From Caballeronia turbans (GTDB taxonomy: Bacteria; Pseudomonadota; Gammaproteobacteria; Burkholderiales; Burkholderiaceae): DNA of 64,000 nucleotides. Numbering within the stretch: the first letter of the stretch is position 1; every line of letters starts with the position of its first letter. Where the stretch lies: contig FCOD02000013.1 of NCBI GenBank assembly GCA_001544655.2, positions 62,001 to 126,000 of the forward strand, given 5' to 3'. Both the position numbers and the translations under genes were made by a program. The notes below the pieces were generated by a model. That model searched no databases, was not told the DNA's origin, and was given only the letters and a program-made list of their open reading frames with translations. Shown here piece by piece: positions 26,211 through 34,611 of this stretch.

Positions 26211-27863
26211 ATGTACCCGCTTTCAGGAAGTCCGGCACGCGCTGCCGCTCTCGCGCTCTCATGCGCGCTCGTCGCATCCGTCGCCGCATGCGGCGGTTCC
26301 GATTCCACTGATACGTCCGTCCCCGACGCCATCACGCAGATCATGAAAAAGCCCATGTATCAGGGCTCGACGTGGGCGCTGCGCGTCGTCGACCTGAACT
26401 CGGGCGATCTCGTCTACGACATGAATTCGAACGCGCAGGTGTATGTCGCCTCGGTGCGCAAGCTCTTTTCGCTCGGCGCCGCGCTCGATCAATACGGCGC
26501 GTCGCATCAGTTTCAGACGCCGGTGTATCGGCTCGGTACGGTCGATGCGAGCGGCACGCTCAATGGCAACCTCGTGCTCGTCGCGAGCGGCGATCTCTCG
26601 ATGGGCGGCCGCACGAATCCCGACGGCACGCTCGCCTGGACCAACTTCGACCACAACGAGGCGAACAGTCTCGGCAACGCGCAGATCACGGCGCCCGATC
26701 CGCTCGCGGGCTACGACTCGCTCGCGGCGCAGGTGGCGGCATCGGGCATCAAAAAGATCAACGGCGAAGTCGTGATTGACGATCGCCTTTTCGATCCCTT
26801 CGACTTTCGCGGCGAGTTCGATTTGCGGCCGATCTTCGTGAACGACGACGTGGTAGATACGATCATCGGTCAGGGCAGCGCGGGGGCGGCGTCGCCGGTG
26901 GATTACCGGCCGAAGTCATCGGCATTCACCGTTCAGTCCACGCTCATGACGGGCGCGGCAGGCACGCCCGCGACGATCAAGGTCACGCCCGCGGATCCCA
27001 CCTGCTTCGGCACGCTGCCCTGCGGCGGCGTGCTGAGCGGCTCGATTCCGGCGGACTACGTGCCGCCGATCGTGCCCAGCTTCCCGGTGATCCGCACGTT
27101 TCGCATCACGCAGCCGTCGAACTATGCGCGCTCGGTGCTCATCGACGCGCTCGCGCGCGCGGGCGTCACGGTCACCGCGCCCGCCGTCGAGAGCAATCCG
27201 GTGCAACTGCTGCCCGCGAAGAACGCGTATGCCGCCGATACGCGCGTCGCGCAGCTCACGTCGCAGCCGTACGGCGAATATTCGAAGTGGATCTTGAAGG
27301 TGAGCTATAACATCGGCGCGGACACGAGCCTGATGCTCTTCGGCGTTGCGAACAACGGCTCGACCACGCTCAATGCGGCGCTCGCCGCCGAGAATGCGAA
27401 GCTGTCGGCCGCGCCGTTCAATGTGCCGATGAGCCAGACGCATTTCATCGACGGCAGCGGCGGCGGCGAGACGACGGCGACGCCGCTCGCGGTCATCGCG
27501 ATGTTGCGCGCGATGAACGGCCGTCCGGTCTTCCCGGCGTATGTGGATTCGCTGCCGTTCCTCGGCGTCGATGGCTCGCTCGCAAGCACCACGGCATTCG
27601 AAAGCGATCCGACGCTCGCGGGTGCGAAAGGCAAGGTCTACGCGAAAACGGGCACTTACGCGAGCGGCACCGAGCTGGCGAACGGCCAGATCCAGACGAC
27701 GCTCAAGGGACAGGCGCTCGCGGGCTATATCGACGCGAAGAGCGGACGCCGGCTCGCGTTTGCGCTGATGGTGAACAACGTGCCGATCGCCGATGTGCCC
27801 GACATCCTCAACGTGTTCAACGACCAGGGCACGATCGCGGCGAACATCTGGAAGCTGCAATGA
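26211..27863 (+). CDS. dacB: D-alanyl-D-alanine carboxypeptidase/endopeptidase (PBP4, S13 family), lipoprotein-like
   Basis: 550 residues from ATG 26211. The active-site triad is S81-V-R-K84 (SxxK), SYN in KVSYNIGADTS, and KTGT in VYAKTGTYASG. A large insertion between the first two motifs is usual for PBP4. GDLSMGG and FIDGSGGG are family segments. The enzyme trims peptidoglycan peptides in the periplasm. The N-terminus ends SVAAC with Cys27 as a possible lipidation site, whereas typical DacB has an ordinary signal peptide. Another ATG at 26187 is possible. Single gene with a good promoter upstream. Confidence 0.9.
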   Translation: MYPLSGSPARAAALALSCALVASVAACGGSDSTDTSVPDAITQIMKKPMYQGSTWALRVVDLNSGDLVYDMNSNAQVYVASVRKLFSLGAALDQYGASHQFQTPVYRLGTVDASGTLNGNLVLVASGDLSMGGRTNPDGTLAWTNFDHNEANSLGNAQITAPDPLAGYDSLAAQVAASGIKKINGEVVIDDRLFDPFDFRGEFDLRPIFVNDDVVDTIIGQGSAGAASPVDYRPKSSAFTVQSTLMTGAAGTPATIKVTPADPTCFGTLPCGGVLSGSIPADYVPPIVPSFPVIRTFRITQPSNYARSVLIDALARAGVTVTAPAVESNPVQLLPAKNAYAADTRVAQLTSQPYGEYSKWILKVSYNIGADTSLMLFGVANNGSTTLNAALAAENAKLSAAPFNVPMSQTHFIDGSGGGETTATPLAVIAMLRAMNGRPVFPAYVDSLPFLGVDGSLASTTAFESDPTLAGAKGKVYAKTGTYASGTELANGQIQTTLKGQALAGYIDAKSGRRLAFALMVNNVPIADVPDILNVFNDQGTIAANIWKLQ

Positions 27864-27875
27864 CCCGCGTTCGAT

Positions 27876-28745
27876 TCACCACGCGCCGGCGAACGCCAGC
27901 ACCGCGCGATTGAACGCGCCGGGGCTCGCGACGTTCATCCCGTGCGATGCCCCCGCGATCGTCTGACGCTCCGCGAACTCGATCCACTCCTCGAGCTTCT
28001 CGACGTTGTTGCGAAACATACGCGGGCTTTTCTGCCCGTCGATGAGCAAGGTGCGGCACTTGATGTCGCGCGCCGCCTCACGCGTGTAGGCGGGCAAGGG
28101 ATCGCGAAATTGCCTCGGCAGCGTGAGCGCGTTGTCGAGCGCCATGCGCCGGAAGCTCTCCGTGCTTTTCTTCCAGAAGCCCGGCATGCTGACCGAATCC
28201 ACGAACATTTCGAGGCCGCGATCGAATTCGCCCTCTTCGATCAGCTCGGCCACGCGTGCGCGCAGCGCGTTGGTCGCAGGCGGCAGCGTGGCGGACACGG
28301 CCTGCGGCGCGATGTGCAGCGGGCCGCCCGGATCGGCGAGCGTGAGCGTCTTCACGAGCCGCGGGTATTCGCGCGCCAGATGAAACGCAATGCAGCCGCC
28401 GCGCGAATGCCCGACGAGATGCACCGGCGCGAGATCGAGCGATTCGATGAACCCGGCCATCTCGGCGACGTGCGTTTCCCAGCCGAACTCGCCCTGCACG
28501 AACGCATCGACGGCCGGCCAGTAATGCGACAGGCTCGGCGCGATGCAACGAAACTGCTTCGCCAGCGGAAGAATCTGCGCGCTCCAGTAGCGGTAGTCGC
28601 ATAGCGATCCATGCACGAACACGAGCGGTTCGCCCTCGCCGCACTCGACATACGGCATCGAGACGCCGGTTGCCGTCGTGGCGAACGACGGTTCGGGCAA
28701 GCCTTGTACAGCGGTGAGGACGGAAAGATCGGTTCGCGCGTTCAT
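27876..28745 (-). CDS. Alpha/beta-fold hydrolase
   Basis: 289 residues. Oxyanion motif VFVHGSLCDYRYW, nucleophile Ser114 in GHSRGG, acid Asp in LIDGQKSP, and His in AGASHGMN make a full catalytic triad. Substrate is unknown; esterase or C-C bond hydrolase are both possible. ATG at 28745 has AAAGGAG upstream. It is divergent from a LysR gene (104-base gap), which probably controls it, and convergent with the PBP4 gene. Confidence 0.9.
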   Translation of the reverse strand: MNARTDLSVLTAVQGLPEPSFATTATGVSMPYVECGEGEPLVFVHGSLCDYRYWSAQILPLAKQFRCIAPSLSHYWPAVDAFVQGEFGWETHVAEMAGFIESLDLAPVHLVGHSRGGCIAFHLAREYPRLVKTLTLADPGGPLHIAPQAVSATLPPATNALRARVAELIEEGEFDRGLEMFVDSVSMPGFWKKSTESFRRMALDNALTLPRQFRDPLPAYTREAARDIKCRTLLIDGQKSPRMFRNNVEKLEEWIEFAERQTIAGASHGMNVASPGAFNRAVLAFAGAW

Positions 28746-28849
28746 GATTCGCTCCTTTGATGCGACTATGCGCCGCGCCGAAGCAAAAGAAAAACGCATA
28801 ATTTTGATAGAATCGTTCAGGTTTTCTGATACCAAACGGTCGTTCACCC

Positions 28850-29701
28850 ATGAAAGCGCTCGATCTGGATGTCCTTTCGATGATCGTCGCCGTCGCCGAT
28901 ACCGGCAACATCAGCCGGGCGGCGGAGCTCGTTCATCGCTCGCAATCGGCGGTGAGCATGCAGATCAAGACGCTGGAAACCGCGCTCGGCAAGCCGCTTT
29001 TCGTACGCAAGCCGCGCAGCGTGGTGCCGACGCAGGACGGCGAGGTGCTGCTCACCTACGCGCGCCGCATGATCGCGCTGCGCGACGAGGCGTGGGCGGC
29101 GGTGGTGCGGCCGGACGTGACCGGGCGCGTGGTGATCGGCGTGCCGGACGATTACGCGTCGTCGCTGTTTCCGCCGATCCTCAAGAAATTCTCGGCGACG
29201 TATCCGAAGGTCGAGATTCAGGTGGTCGGCCTGCCGAGCCTCGCGCTCGCGCCGATGGTGAAGGACGGCACGGTCGATCTCGTCTGCGCGACGCGCGTGA
29301 AGGGCTTGTCCGGCGAATTCCTGCGCCACGAGCCGATGGTCTGGGCCGCGGCGCCCGGCGCCACCGAAATCTGGAAAGAGCGGCCCTTGCCGATCGCGGT
29401 GTTCCTGCCGGGCAGCGTCGCCCGCGAGAATGCGATCCGGAGTCTCGAGCGCGCGCGCATCGGCTATCGCACGTCGTATGAAAGCCCGAGCCTGCTCGGT
29501 CTGCTGACGATGGCCGAAGCGGGCCTCGCCGTGACGCCGCTCGCGAAATGCGCGGTGCCCGCGCACTTCACGCTGCTCGGGCCGGCGCAAGGTCTGCCCG
29601 AGATCGGCACGCTCGAAGTGGTGCTCGCGCGCAGCGCGGCGTCCAGACGCCCGCCTTGCGACTTCCTCGCCGAGCGCATCATGGCCGAACTGCGGCGCTG
29701 A
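28850..29701 (+). CDS. LysR-family transcriptional regulator
   Basis: 283 residues, slightly short. HTH LSMIVAVADTGNISRAAELVHRSQSAVSMQIKTLE, then VTGRVVIGVPDDYASSLFPPIL. A divergent hydrolase gene shares the 104-base control region, where TATGCG and CGCATA lie as an inverted repeat with a long spacer. Its last 23 bases overlap the end of the convergent squalene/phytoene synthase gene. Confidence 0.9.
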   Translation: MKALDLDVLSMIVAVADTGNISRAAELVHRSQSAVSMQIKTLETALGKPLFVRKPRSVVPTQDGEVLLTYARRMIALRDEAWAAVVRPDVTGRVVIGVPDDYASSLFPPILKKFSATYPKVEIQVVGLPSLALAPMVKDGTVDLVCATRVKGLSGEFLRHEPMVWAAAPGATEIWKERPLPIAVFLPGSVARENAIRSLERARIGYRTSYESPSLLGLLTMAEAGLAVTPLAKCAVPAHFTLLGPAQGLPEIGTLEVVLARSAASRRPPCDFLAERIMAELRR

Positions 29702-30740
29702 TCTCCCGCTCTATTGCACGGATGCGGCGCGAGGTCCACGCGCGCAGCATGCCGTTCGATGCCACCATCGGCAACGATGCCGCCATGATGCGATACACGT
29801 CGTTGCGCCGCACTTTCGAGATCCGGCCGGGATCGAGCCACGCATCGTTACGCGCGAGCAGCACGAGTGTGTCGAGGCCGATCATGATCGGCCAGAGACA
29901 GGCGAGTCGCAGACGAACGGCGCTCGATGGAATTGCGAGCGTGTAATCGACCGCGTCCTGAAAGAGTGCGAGCGACGTGCGCAGCAATTCGAACAGCACG
30001 GGCCGCGCACGCGCCGACGACTCCGGCCGCAACACATCCTGCGGCGTCAGCCCGTGACGCGCGAGCATCGATTCGGGCAGATAGCAGCGGCCGATGCGCA
30101 GATCGCGCGCGCAATCGCGCAGCACGTTGGTCATCTGCAGCGCCTTGCCGAAGCGCACGCCGAGCGCGAGCATCGTATCGGGCGCGGCCTCGAGCACGCC
30201 TGGCATGTGCGCGTAGGTCATCGTCGTCCAGAACTCGCCGACGCAGCCCGCGACGAGATACGTGTAGCGATCGAGTTCTTCGAATTGCCTCAACGCGACG
30301 ATCTCGCCCGATGTCTCGTCGGGGAACGTGCGCAAATCGAACTCCATGCCGGTGCTGAGCGTCGTGACGATCTCGCGAACCGCGGCCTGATCCTGCGCGC
30401 CCAGTTGCGGCAGGATCGCGAGCGCGGCGCTCAGGCTTTCGAGCAGCGCGCGCTCATCCGGCTGCGCCTGCTGTCCCGCGACTTCGCCGGCGATGCGCGC
30501 GAGCGCGCCGTCATCGGGCGCGCCATTGACTTGTGCGCGCAGCGAAAGCAGCAATTCCAGACGGCGTTGCGGCGAGATCAGCGATGTATCCGCAATCGTG
30601 TCGGCGGCGCGCGCCAGCAGATACGCAAGCCCGATGGGATCGCGCATGCCCCTCGGCAAGATGCGCAGCGTGAGGTAGAACGATCGCGATACGCGCTTCA
30701 GAAGCGGGCCCAGCAGAAAGGCCCGAGGCGAATGGTTCAT
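29679..30740 (-). CDS. Squalene/phytoene synthase family protein, resembling eukaryote-type squalene synthase
   Basis: 353 residues. The two Asp-rich Mg2+ sites are present: YLLARAADTIADTSL (DxxxD-type, near residue 47) and MTNVLRDCARDLRIGRCYLP (NxxxDxxxD, near residue 205). YTYLVAGCVGEFWTTM is the helix seen in squalene synthases. The family joins two prenyl diphosphates head to head. Phytoene synthase activity is an alternative. There is no hpnC/hpnE or carotenoid gene next to it, so it stands alone. It ends inside the 3' end of the convergent LysR gene. Confidence 0.85.
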   Translation of the reverse strand: MNHSPRAFLLGPLLKRVSRSFYLTLRILPRGMRDPIGLAYLLARAADTIADTSLISPQRRLELLLSLRAQVNGAPDDGALARIAGEVAGQQAQPDERALLESLSAALAILPQLGAQDQAAVREIVTTLSTGMEFDLRTFPDETSGEIVALRQFEELDRYTYLVAGCVGEFWTTMTYAHMPGVLEAAPDTMLALGVRFGKALQMTNVLRDCARDLRIGRCYLPESMLARHGLTPQDVLRPESSARARPVLFELLRTSLALFQDAVDYTLAIPSSAVRLRLACLWPIMIGLDTLVLLARNDAWLDPGRISKVRRNDVYRIMAASLPMVASNGMLRAWTSRRIRAIEREISAAVRP

Positions 30741-30809
30741 GACTTGGATCGAATGACGGCGGCCGGAAGCGCGATGATCGCGCGCCGCCGCATTGTATCC
30801 GTCCGCGTG

Positions 30810-31436
30810 TCAATGAGGCGTTGCGTGCTTCTTTCGATGCCGCGGATGAGGCTCGATGCGCAGCATGATGCGTTGCGGCGCGCGGGACGCCGACGCCAGC
30901 GCGACGGGCCGATCGACCGGTTCGAGGATCACCTGCGCGCTTCCCGCGCGTTGCAGACCGAGTTCGACAGCCGCCGCGAAAGACAGATCGATCATGCGGC
31001 CTTTCACGAACGGGCCCCGATCGTTGATGCGCACGACAATCGACTTCGTCTTCGCGAGATTGCTGACGCGCACATACGAGCCGAGCGGCAATGTGCGATG
31101 CGCCGCCGTCAACGCGTGCATGTCGTAGCGTTCGCCGCTGGCCGTTCTGCGCCCCTGAAACTTCTTGCTGTAATACGACGCCCAGCCGATATTCGGAACC
31201 GTCTTCGTCCGGGCGTTGCGGTAGTCGAGCGGCTCGGCATCGAGGGCGTGGCTTTCCTGAGCGGGCATCGACTCCGCGATGTGAGCGCTTTCGGTGAGGA
31301 TCGACGCCGAGTCCGCTTCCTTCGACGGGATGTCCGGCTGGTTCGCGCATCCGTTCAATGTGGCGCACGCGCCGGAAGCCGCGATAGCGGCCACGCGCGC
31401 CGCCTGCCACTGCATGATGGGTCCGTTGTTCTGCAT
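30810..31436 (-). CDS. RlpA-like septal ring lytic transglycosylase family lipoprotein
   Basis: 208 residues. The double-psi beta-barrel domain is clear: NIGWASYYSKKFQGRRTASGE, ALTAAHRTLPLGSYVRVSN, IVVRINDRGPFVKGRMIDLS and AAAVELGL. The N-terminus ends LNGCANQ, a lipobox, so it is probably an outer-membrane lipoprotein. RlpA cleaves naked glycan strands in some species; in others it has no proven activity. There is no C-terminal SPOR domain, so septal targeting is uncertain. I used the ATG at 31436 with GGAGAA upstream; the ATG at 31415 is possible. Confidence 0.9.
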   Translation of the reverse strand: MQNNGPIMQWQAARVAAIAASGACATLNGCANQPDIPSKEADSASILTESAHIAESMPAQESHALDAEPLDYRNARTKTVPNIGWASYYSKKFQGRRTASGERYDMHALTAAHRTLPLGSYVRVSNLAKTKSIVVRINDRGPFVKGRMIDLSFAAAVELGLQRAGSAQVILEPVDRPVALASASRAPQRIMLRIEPHPRHRKKHATPH

Positions 31437-31571
31437 TAGCGAGTTTCTCCATGAAATGCCGACGCATTTCATCGACTCGCTCACAACGCGCGCCTCGCCT
31501 GGAAGTTGACGCGTGCGCCGAAGATATGACCCATCTTTACAGACGAAGCGCCGGCGGCGCACTGCATTCCC

Positions 31572-32288
31572 TTACGTCCGCGGCCCGTAGTCCAGCTTCG
31601 GGTACCAGTCCGTGCCGCGTCCTTCGGGCGTCATGTCGAGCACGGTCCAGAGCGGCATCAGATCAGGCGCGCCGCGCGGATCCTCGCCGGGATCGGCGGT
31701 AGCGAAATCCATCTCGCCGCTCCAGAAATGCCGGATCACGCCGTCGCGCCGCGTGAAAACGTTGAGCGCGGGCTCATCGCCGCCTTCTTTCGATATCGCG
31801 TGATAGTCGCGGCTGAACGCGCCGTTCGTATCGGAAAACAGCCTGAGATCGCGCCAGCCGCGCTCGGTCTTGAACGCCACCAGCTTCGCGATCGGCGAAC
31901 GCGCGATCACCGCGAGCGCCACGCGTTGTTCGATGTCGCGCGCCTCGCCCTCCCATGCCGACAGCAGCGACGTGCACATCGGACACGGCCGTTCGCGCTG
32001 CGGCCCGAACATGTAGCTGTAGGTGACGAGCGTGTCCTTGTCGCCGAAAAGGCCCGCGAAATCGACCGCGCCGCGTTCGCCTTCGAATCGATAATCGCCT
32101 GTCACTTCGCCGCCGGGCGGCAGCGCGCGACGCATCTGCGCGACGCGCTCGATGTGCCGGCGCAATTCGATTTCCTCGGCCAGCAACGCGGTGCGCGCCC
32201 GGCGATACTCGGCGCTTTCGTTGGGAAACCTCATCGCGGCGCGCTTCGCGAGTTCATCGGCGGGAACGTGATTCGTGGTCGTGCTCAT
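31572..32288 (-). CDS. DUF899 thioredoxin-like family protein
   Basis: 238 residues. NESAEYRRARTALLAEEIELRRH and RRALPPGGEVTGDYRFEGERG are the usual N-terminus of this family. FGPQRERPCPMCTSLLSAWEG carries a CxxC pair in a thioredoxin-like fold, followed by WRDLRLFSDTNGAFSRDYH. Function is unknown. ATG at 32288 is preceded by a purine-rich GGAG site. It lies 26 bases after a GST gene in the same direction, so the two may be co-transcribed. Confidence 0.9.
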   Translation of the reverse strand: MSTTTNHVPADELAKRAAMRFPNESAEYRRARTALLAEEIELRRHIERVAQMRRALPPGGEVTGDYRFEGERGAVDFAGLFGDKDTLVTYSYMFGPQRERPCPMCTSLLSAWEGEARDIEQRVALAVIARSPIAKLVAFKTERGWRDLRLFSDTNGAFSRDYHAISKEGGDEPALNVFTRRDGVIRHFWSGEMDFATADPGEDPRGAPDLMPLWTVLDMTPEGRGTDWYPKLDYGPRT

Positions 32289-32314
32289 ATCCGATCTCCT
32301 GTGGCTCAAGTAGC

Positions 32315-32974
32315 TCAGTCGCGGTCCGGCGCACCGAGCGGAAACAACGCGCGATACGGCCGCGCCTCCTCGACGGCACGAGCGAACGAGGGCCGCGCGA
32401 GCAGGCGCTTGCGATACGCGATCACGTTCGGATACGCGTCCCCGATTCGATGCGACCAGTCGGCATAGAACAGAAACGGCGCGGCGCCGCAATCGGCGAG
32501 GCTGAAGGTGTCGCCCGCCGCCCATTCGCGCGTGGCCATTTTGCGATCGAGAAAGGCGTAGGACGTGTCGAGCATCGCGCGGGCATCGGCGACGCCGCGC
32601 GCATCGCGCTCGTTCGGATCGCGCATCGCGTTGAACACGATCTTCTGCTGCGGTGTGGACACATAGTTGTCGAAGAAACGATCCATCCAGCGCGTTTCGA
32701 GCGCGGCACGCGGATCATCGGGAACGAGGCGCACCGGGCCAGGGTGGAACAGCCCCAGGTGTTCGATGATCACCGTCGATTCGATCACCGGCCGACCGTC
32801 ATCGACCAGCACGGGAAAGCGCTTCATCGGCCAGATTTCGGCGAGTTCAGCCATGCATTGCGGCGTTTCGGGCGTGAGCGCGCGCCATTCGAAGCGCGTG
32901 CCGTTTTCGTACAGCGCCACCAGAACTTTCTGACAATACGAAGAAAATGGGTGTGCATAGAGTTGCAAGCTCAT
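32315..32974 (-). CDS. Glutathione S-transferase family protein
   Basis: 219 residues. Thioredoxin-like N-domain with LYAHPFSSYCQKVLVALYENG, KRFPVLVDDGRPVIESTVIIEHL (glutathione-binding ESxxI), then an all-helical C-domain ending FARAVEEARPYRALFP. The catalytic Ser/Cys is probably in SSYC. Substrate unknown. Followed by the DUF899 gene. Confidence 0.92.
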   Translation of the reverse strand: MSLQLYAHPFSSYCQKVLVALYENGTRFEWRALTPETPQCMAELAEIWPMKRFPVLVDDGRPVIESTVIIEHLGLFHPGPVRLVPDDPRAALETRWMDRFFDNYVSTPQQKIVFNAMRDPNERDARGVADARAMLDTSYAFLDRKMATREWAAGDTFSLADCGAAPFLFYADWSHRIGDAYPNVIAYRKRLLARPSFARAVEEARPYRALFPLGAPDRD

Positions 32975-33197
32975 CTGAGAGCCTCCGGATTATCGAGCGG
33001 GTTCGGAACGCGGCGATGCGCCTGCGACGATTGCAGCGCCGATATCTGGACGACGAACGGCCACCGCGCCAATCGACAAGGAATCGATATATTTTGTAGT
33101 GCGGCGCAGCGTGAGACTTTTGATTTGCTAACGTGCGCGGTTCAGGCAACCGAAGCGCGGCCGGCGGATACATTGTCCGTCGAGCCCGCCGAAAAAA

Positions 33198-33710
33198 ATG
33201 AAGCGCGAACACAAAATTAGTATCGTCGTTGCAGACGATCGCCCTGTCGTTTTGTATGGGCTGCAAAGCTGGTTCGAGTCGCACGAGCGGTTTCGGGTCA
33301 CGGCATGCGTCAAGAGCGCCGATCAATTGCTCGCGAGGCTGCGGACCGCGAGTTACGACCTGATCGTGCTGGGCTGCGGTCTGGAAGGCTGCCATGCGGA
33401 CGATTTCGCGCTGCTGCGCGAATTGCGCCGGACGTTTCCCGATACGCCCGTCGTCATCTTCACCGACGAAACCGACCCCGACGCGCTCCTCGATATGCAG
33501 CGAGCGGGCGCGTCGGGCCTCGTGAGCCCGCGCGAAGAAGCGCGTGCGTTCGAACGCGTGTGCGAGCGGGTGCTCTCCGGCGCGGTGAAAGTCCTCTCGC
33601 CGCGCATCGCGAGCTGCGGCGACGCAACCGGCGCCGCGGTCTCATTCGATGCCGCGCCCGACTATGACGGCGTGCGCATGAGCATCAGGCCGTTCAATTC
33701 GCGGCTCTGA
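33198..33710 (+). CDS. Orphan degenerate response-regulator receiver protein
   Basis: 170 residues. The first 120 form a NarL-type receiver: ISIVVADDRPVVLYGLQSWF with acidic Asp13/14, then YDLIVLGCGLEGC, TPVVIFTDET and GASGLVSPREEARAF. The phosphoacceptor Asp is replaced by Gly59 and the conserved Lys by Pro or Ser near 110-111, while Thr89 remains. After the receiver there is a 50-residue tail with no HTH. It cannot be phosphorylated in the normal way and has no DNA-binding domain, so it may be a protein-protein adaptor or a decaying gene. The 223 bases upstream hold nothing I can support as a gene. Confidence 0.75.
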   Translation: MKREHKISIVVADDRPVVLYGLQSWFESHERFRVTACVKSADQLLARLRTASYDLIVLGCGLEGCHADDFALLRELRRTFPDTPVVIFTDETDPDALLDMQRAGASGLVSPREEARAFERVCERVLSGAVKVLSPRIASCGDATGAAVSFDAAPDYDGVRMSIRPFNSRL

Positions 33711-33774
33711 GTGCAGCGGCGGCGACCGGTGCCGGCGGCTTCACGAGCGCGGGCGCTCATCGCCGGAGCGAGCC

Positions 33775-34479
33775 TCACGGCGTCGCGCTTTGCCCCATGC
33801 GCGCGCGCGTCGCGCCGCAATGCGCGACGAGATTGCGCTGCGTCGCGACGAATTGCTTGAGAGGCGTATCGATGTCGTAGAACCAGATGCTCGCGACAAA
33901 CCCATACAACGCGCAATCGATGCTCGCGGGCGCAGCGCCGAACATGAACGGCCCGTCGCCGAGCAGGCTCGCCATCGCCTGAAGGCTCGCTATGCCGCGC
34001 GCATACGCGGCCTCGGGCTCGTACCGTCCGATGCCCTGATACCGATAGCGCTCGAAGTTGTATTTTCGCGCGCCCTCGAGCGCCTCCCCGCCGATATCCG
34101 GATGCTGCTCCAGAAGCGCCGCGCGGAACTGCGGCCAATAGCGGTCGTCGCGCCAGCGCGAATACGACATCACCCAATAGAGATCGTCGAGCGTGCGGCG
34201 AATCAGCAGATCGAGGTCGCGCTGCGGGGCGGTGAGCGCGTCGTCGAGCGTCAGCGCGTACTTGCGTTTCAGATGCGCGATGATCGCATCGCTGTCGCCG
34301 ATGGTTTCATCGTCATCCACGAGATACGGAAGCTGGCCGCGCGGCGCGGCGCTCGTGTCGAGCACATGACGATGCCCGAACGGCAGGCACGCGAGCTTCA
34401 GGAACGCGAACACCTTCAACCCGAACGGGTTGTTGTCTTCGAGGCCGAACAACTGAGGATATGAATACAGCGTGATCAT
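33775..34479 (-). CDS. GST-like protein of the Faxc/metaxin type
   Basis: 234 residues. ITLYSYPQLFGLEDNNPFGLKVFAFLKL at the N-terminus, PRGQLPYLVDDDETIGDSDAII for the glutathione-binding part, and a helical C-domain with LYWVMSYSRWRDDRYW and PFMFGAAPASIDCALYGF. The latter two are typical of failed-axon-connections/metaxin-like GSTs. Enzyme activity is unproven in this group. Monocistronic, divergent from nudC. Confidence 0.85.
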   Translation of the reverse strand: MITLYSYPQLFGLEDNNPFGLKVFAFLKLACLPFGHRHVLDTSAAPRGQLPYLVDDDETIGDSDAIIAHLKRKYALTLDDALTAPQRDLDLLIRRTLDDLYWVMSYSRWRDDRYWPQFRAALLEQHPDIGGEALEGARKYNFERYRYQGIGRYEPEAAYARGIASLQAMASLLGDGPFMFGAAPASIDCALYGFVASIWFYDIDTPLKQFVATQRNLVAHCGATRARMGQSATP

Positions 34480-34611
34480 CGGCGTCTCCGGGCGTCGCCC
34501 TGCAAGGACGCGCCAACTTCGCTACGATTGCCGACTGGCCCCGCAGCTTCCCGTCACGCGGCGCGCGTTTCGGCATTCTCCCGTCACGCGCCGCCACACA
34601 CGCAAAATACT

